Shown here piece by piece: positions 22,154 through 22,688 of a stretch of 22,688 bases of DNA (positions are counted from its first letter, which is position 1; the number at the start of each line of letters is the position of its first letter). The position numbers were made by a program, and so were the translations under genes. The notes beneath the pieces are model-generated. The model ran no database searches. It had not been told where the DNA came from and saw nothing but the letters and a program-made list of their open reading frames with translations. The stretch lies in the NCBI GenBank assembly GCA_900552885.1, contig USBM01000006.1, forward strand, positions 1-22,688. Reading direction: 5' to 3'. The stretch is from an uncultured Clostridium sp. (GTDB lineage: Bacteria > Bacillota > Clostridia > Lachnospirales > Lachnospiraceae).

Positions 22154-22688
22154 TTACTTGAAATAATCCAACTTGCGTTCTAACCATCCGAGAAGGAGCG
22201 TCAGAATACCACTGAATACCAGATAATATACTGCTGTAAAGAACAATGGCCATATCTGACCGGAGATTCCCTGGGAACCTTTCAAAAATGCCTGACCTGC
22301 CCAGATAATCTCCTGTAATGCAATGATACGTGCCAATGAAGTATCCTTAACCAATGTAATGATCTCATTGGAAATCGGAGGTACGATCCGTTTGATCATC
22401 TGTAACAAAGTGACTTTAAAAAAGATCTGACTCTTCGTCATACCGAGTACCAGACCCGCTTCCTGCTGTCCCTTTGGTACACTCTGGATTCCGCCACGGT
22501 AGATTTCTGAAAAATAGCACGCATAATTCACTATAAAGGATACTGCTGCCGCTAAGAATCTTCCTTCTTCACCACCGCCCCAGATTGTTTTACCAAGTAC
22601 CAACCCCGGAAAATAATAGATAATTAAAAGCTGAATCATAAGAGGTGTTCCTCTTATGATCCAGACAAAAATCCGGGTAAGGTATCGA
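22154..22688 (-). CDS. Polar amino-acid ABC transporter permease (5' end beyond the window)
   Basis: The C-terminal 177 codons of a HisM/GlnP-type permease. The frame stays open to the window end, and codons beyond the ATG at 22639 still read as family sequence (RYLTRIFVWIIRGTPLMIQ), so the true start lies outside. The EAA loop that docks on the ATPase is clear: EIYRGGIQSVPKGQQEAGLV followed by LGMTKSQIFFKVTLLQ. Several hydrophobic segments flank it (FLAAAVSFIVNYACYF; IWPLFFTAVYYLVFSGILTL). The segment IWGGGEEGRFLAAA replaces the usual periplasmic loop. The protein should form a homodimer in the membrane with the ATPase encoded next. Substrate is unknown. Confidence 0.92.
   Translation of the reverse strand, partial: RYLTRIFVWIIRGTPLMIQLLIIYYFPGLVLGKTIWGGGEEGRFLAAAVSFIVNYACYFSEIYRGGIQSVPKGQQEAGLVLGMTKSQIFFKVTLLQMIKRIVPPISNEIITLVKDTSLARIIALQEIIWAGQAFLKGSQGISGQIWPLFFTAVYYLVFSGILTLLLGWLERKLDYFK

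Overview
The window looks like a chromosomal segment of a low-GC anaerobic Firmicute, most likely a Lachnospiraceae-type Clostridium relative. This rests on strong AGGAGG ribosome sites, TTGACA/TATAAT promoters, AT-rich third codon positions, a DUF5685 protein, and many small membrane proteins of a style I associate with that family. It is mainly housekeeping DNA. I see no complete mobile element, phage, CRISPR array or defence island. The assignment is by protein resemblance only. Layout by region, left edge to 7.4 kb: nearly everything is on the minus strand. A transcription unit runs membrane zinc-ribbon protein -> DUF5685 protein -> J-domain/TPR protein with a cysteine tail -> YfbR-type 5'-deoxynucleotidase. 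It is followed by glycogen synthase glgA, which has its own promoter, and by the first codons of another gene at the edge. A tRNA-Gly(GCC) with promoter and terminator sits at 4.5 kb. Its 3' end is repeated 144 bp downstream around a hairpin-rich block. Next come an orphan type IV prepilin-like gene and a 699-residue alpha-helical protein of unknown function. From 7.5 to 10.3 kb: a small two-helix membrane protein (minus) diverges from an acidic membrane-anchored protein (plus). Then a plus-strand pair, a class I methyltransferase interrupted by an in-frame TAG and hslO (Hsp33), ends at a bidirectional terminator. From 10.3 to 16.5 kb: a secreted SH3b/glucosaminidase cell-wall protein with its own promoter lies downstream of a TPR protein -> hflX -> ABC-F ATPase operon. 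The hflX/ABC-F junction is an ATGA overlap. The pairing suggests ribosome maintenance under stress. From 16.5 to 22.7 kb: a GH13 oligo-1,6-glucosidase-like enzyme with its own promoter, a CarD-family regulator, and a DegV fatty-acid-binding protein. Then comes a unit running polar amino-acid ABC permease (cut by the window end) -> ATPase -> pyrE -> a 50-residue membrane protein, closed by a terminator. GlgA and the alpha-glucosidase represent alpha-glucan storage and use, but are separate units. The observations most worth a second look are the tRNA 3'-end duplication with its hairpin cassette, the amber-interrupted methyltransferase next to hslO, the isoprenoid-synthase-like aspartate motifs in the DUF5685 protein and its operon partners, and the orphan prepilin beside an unknown large protein.
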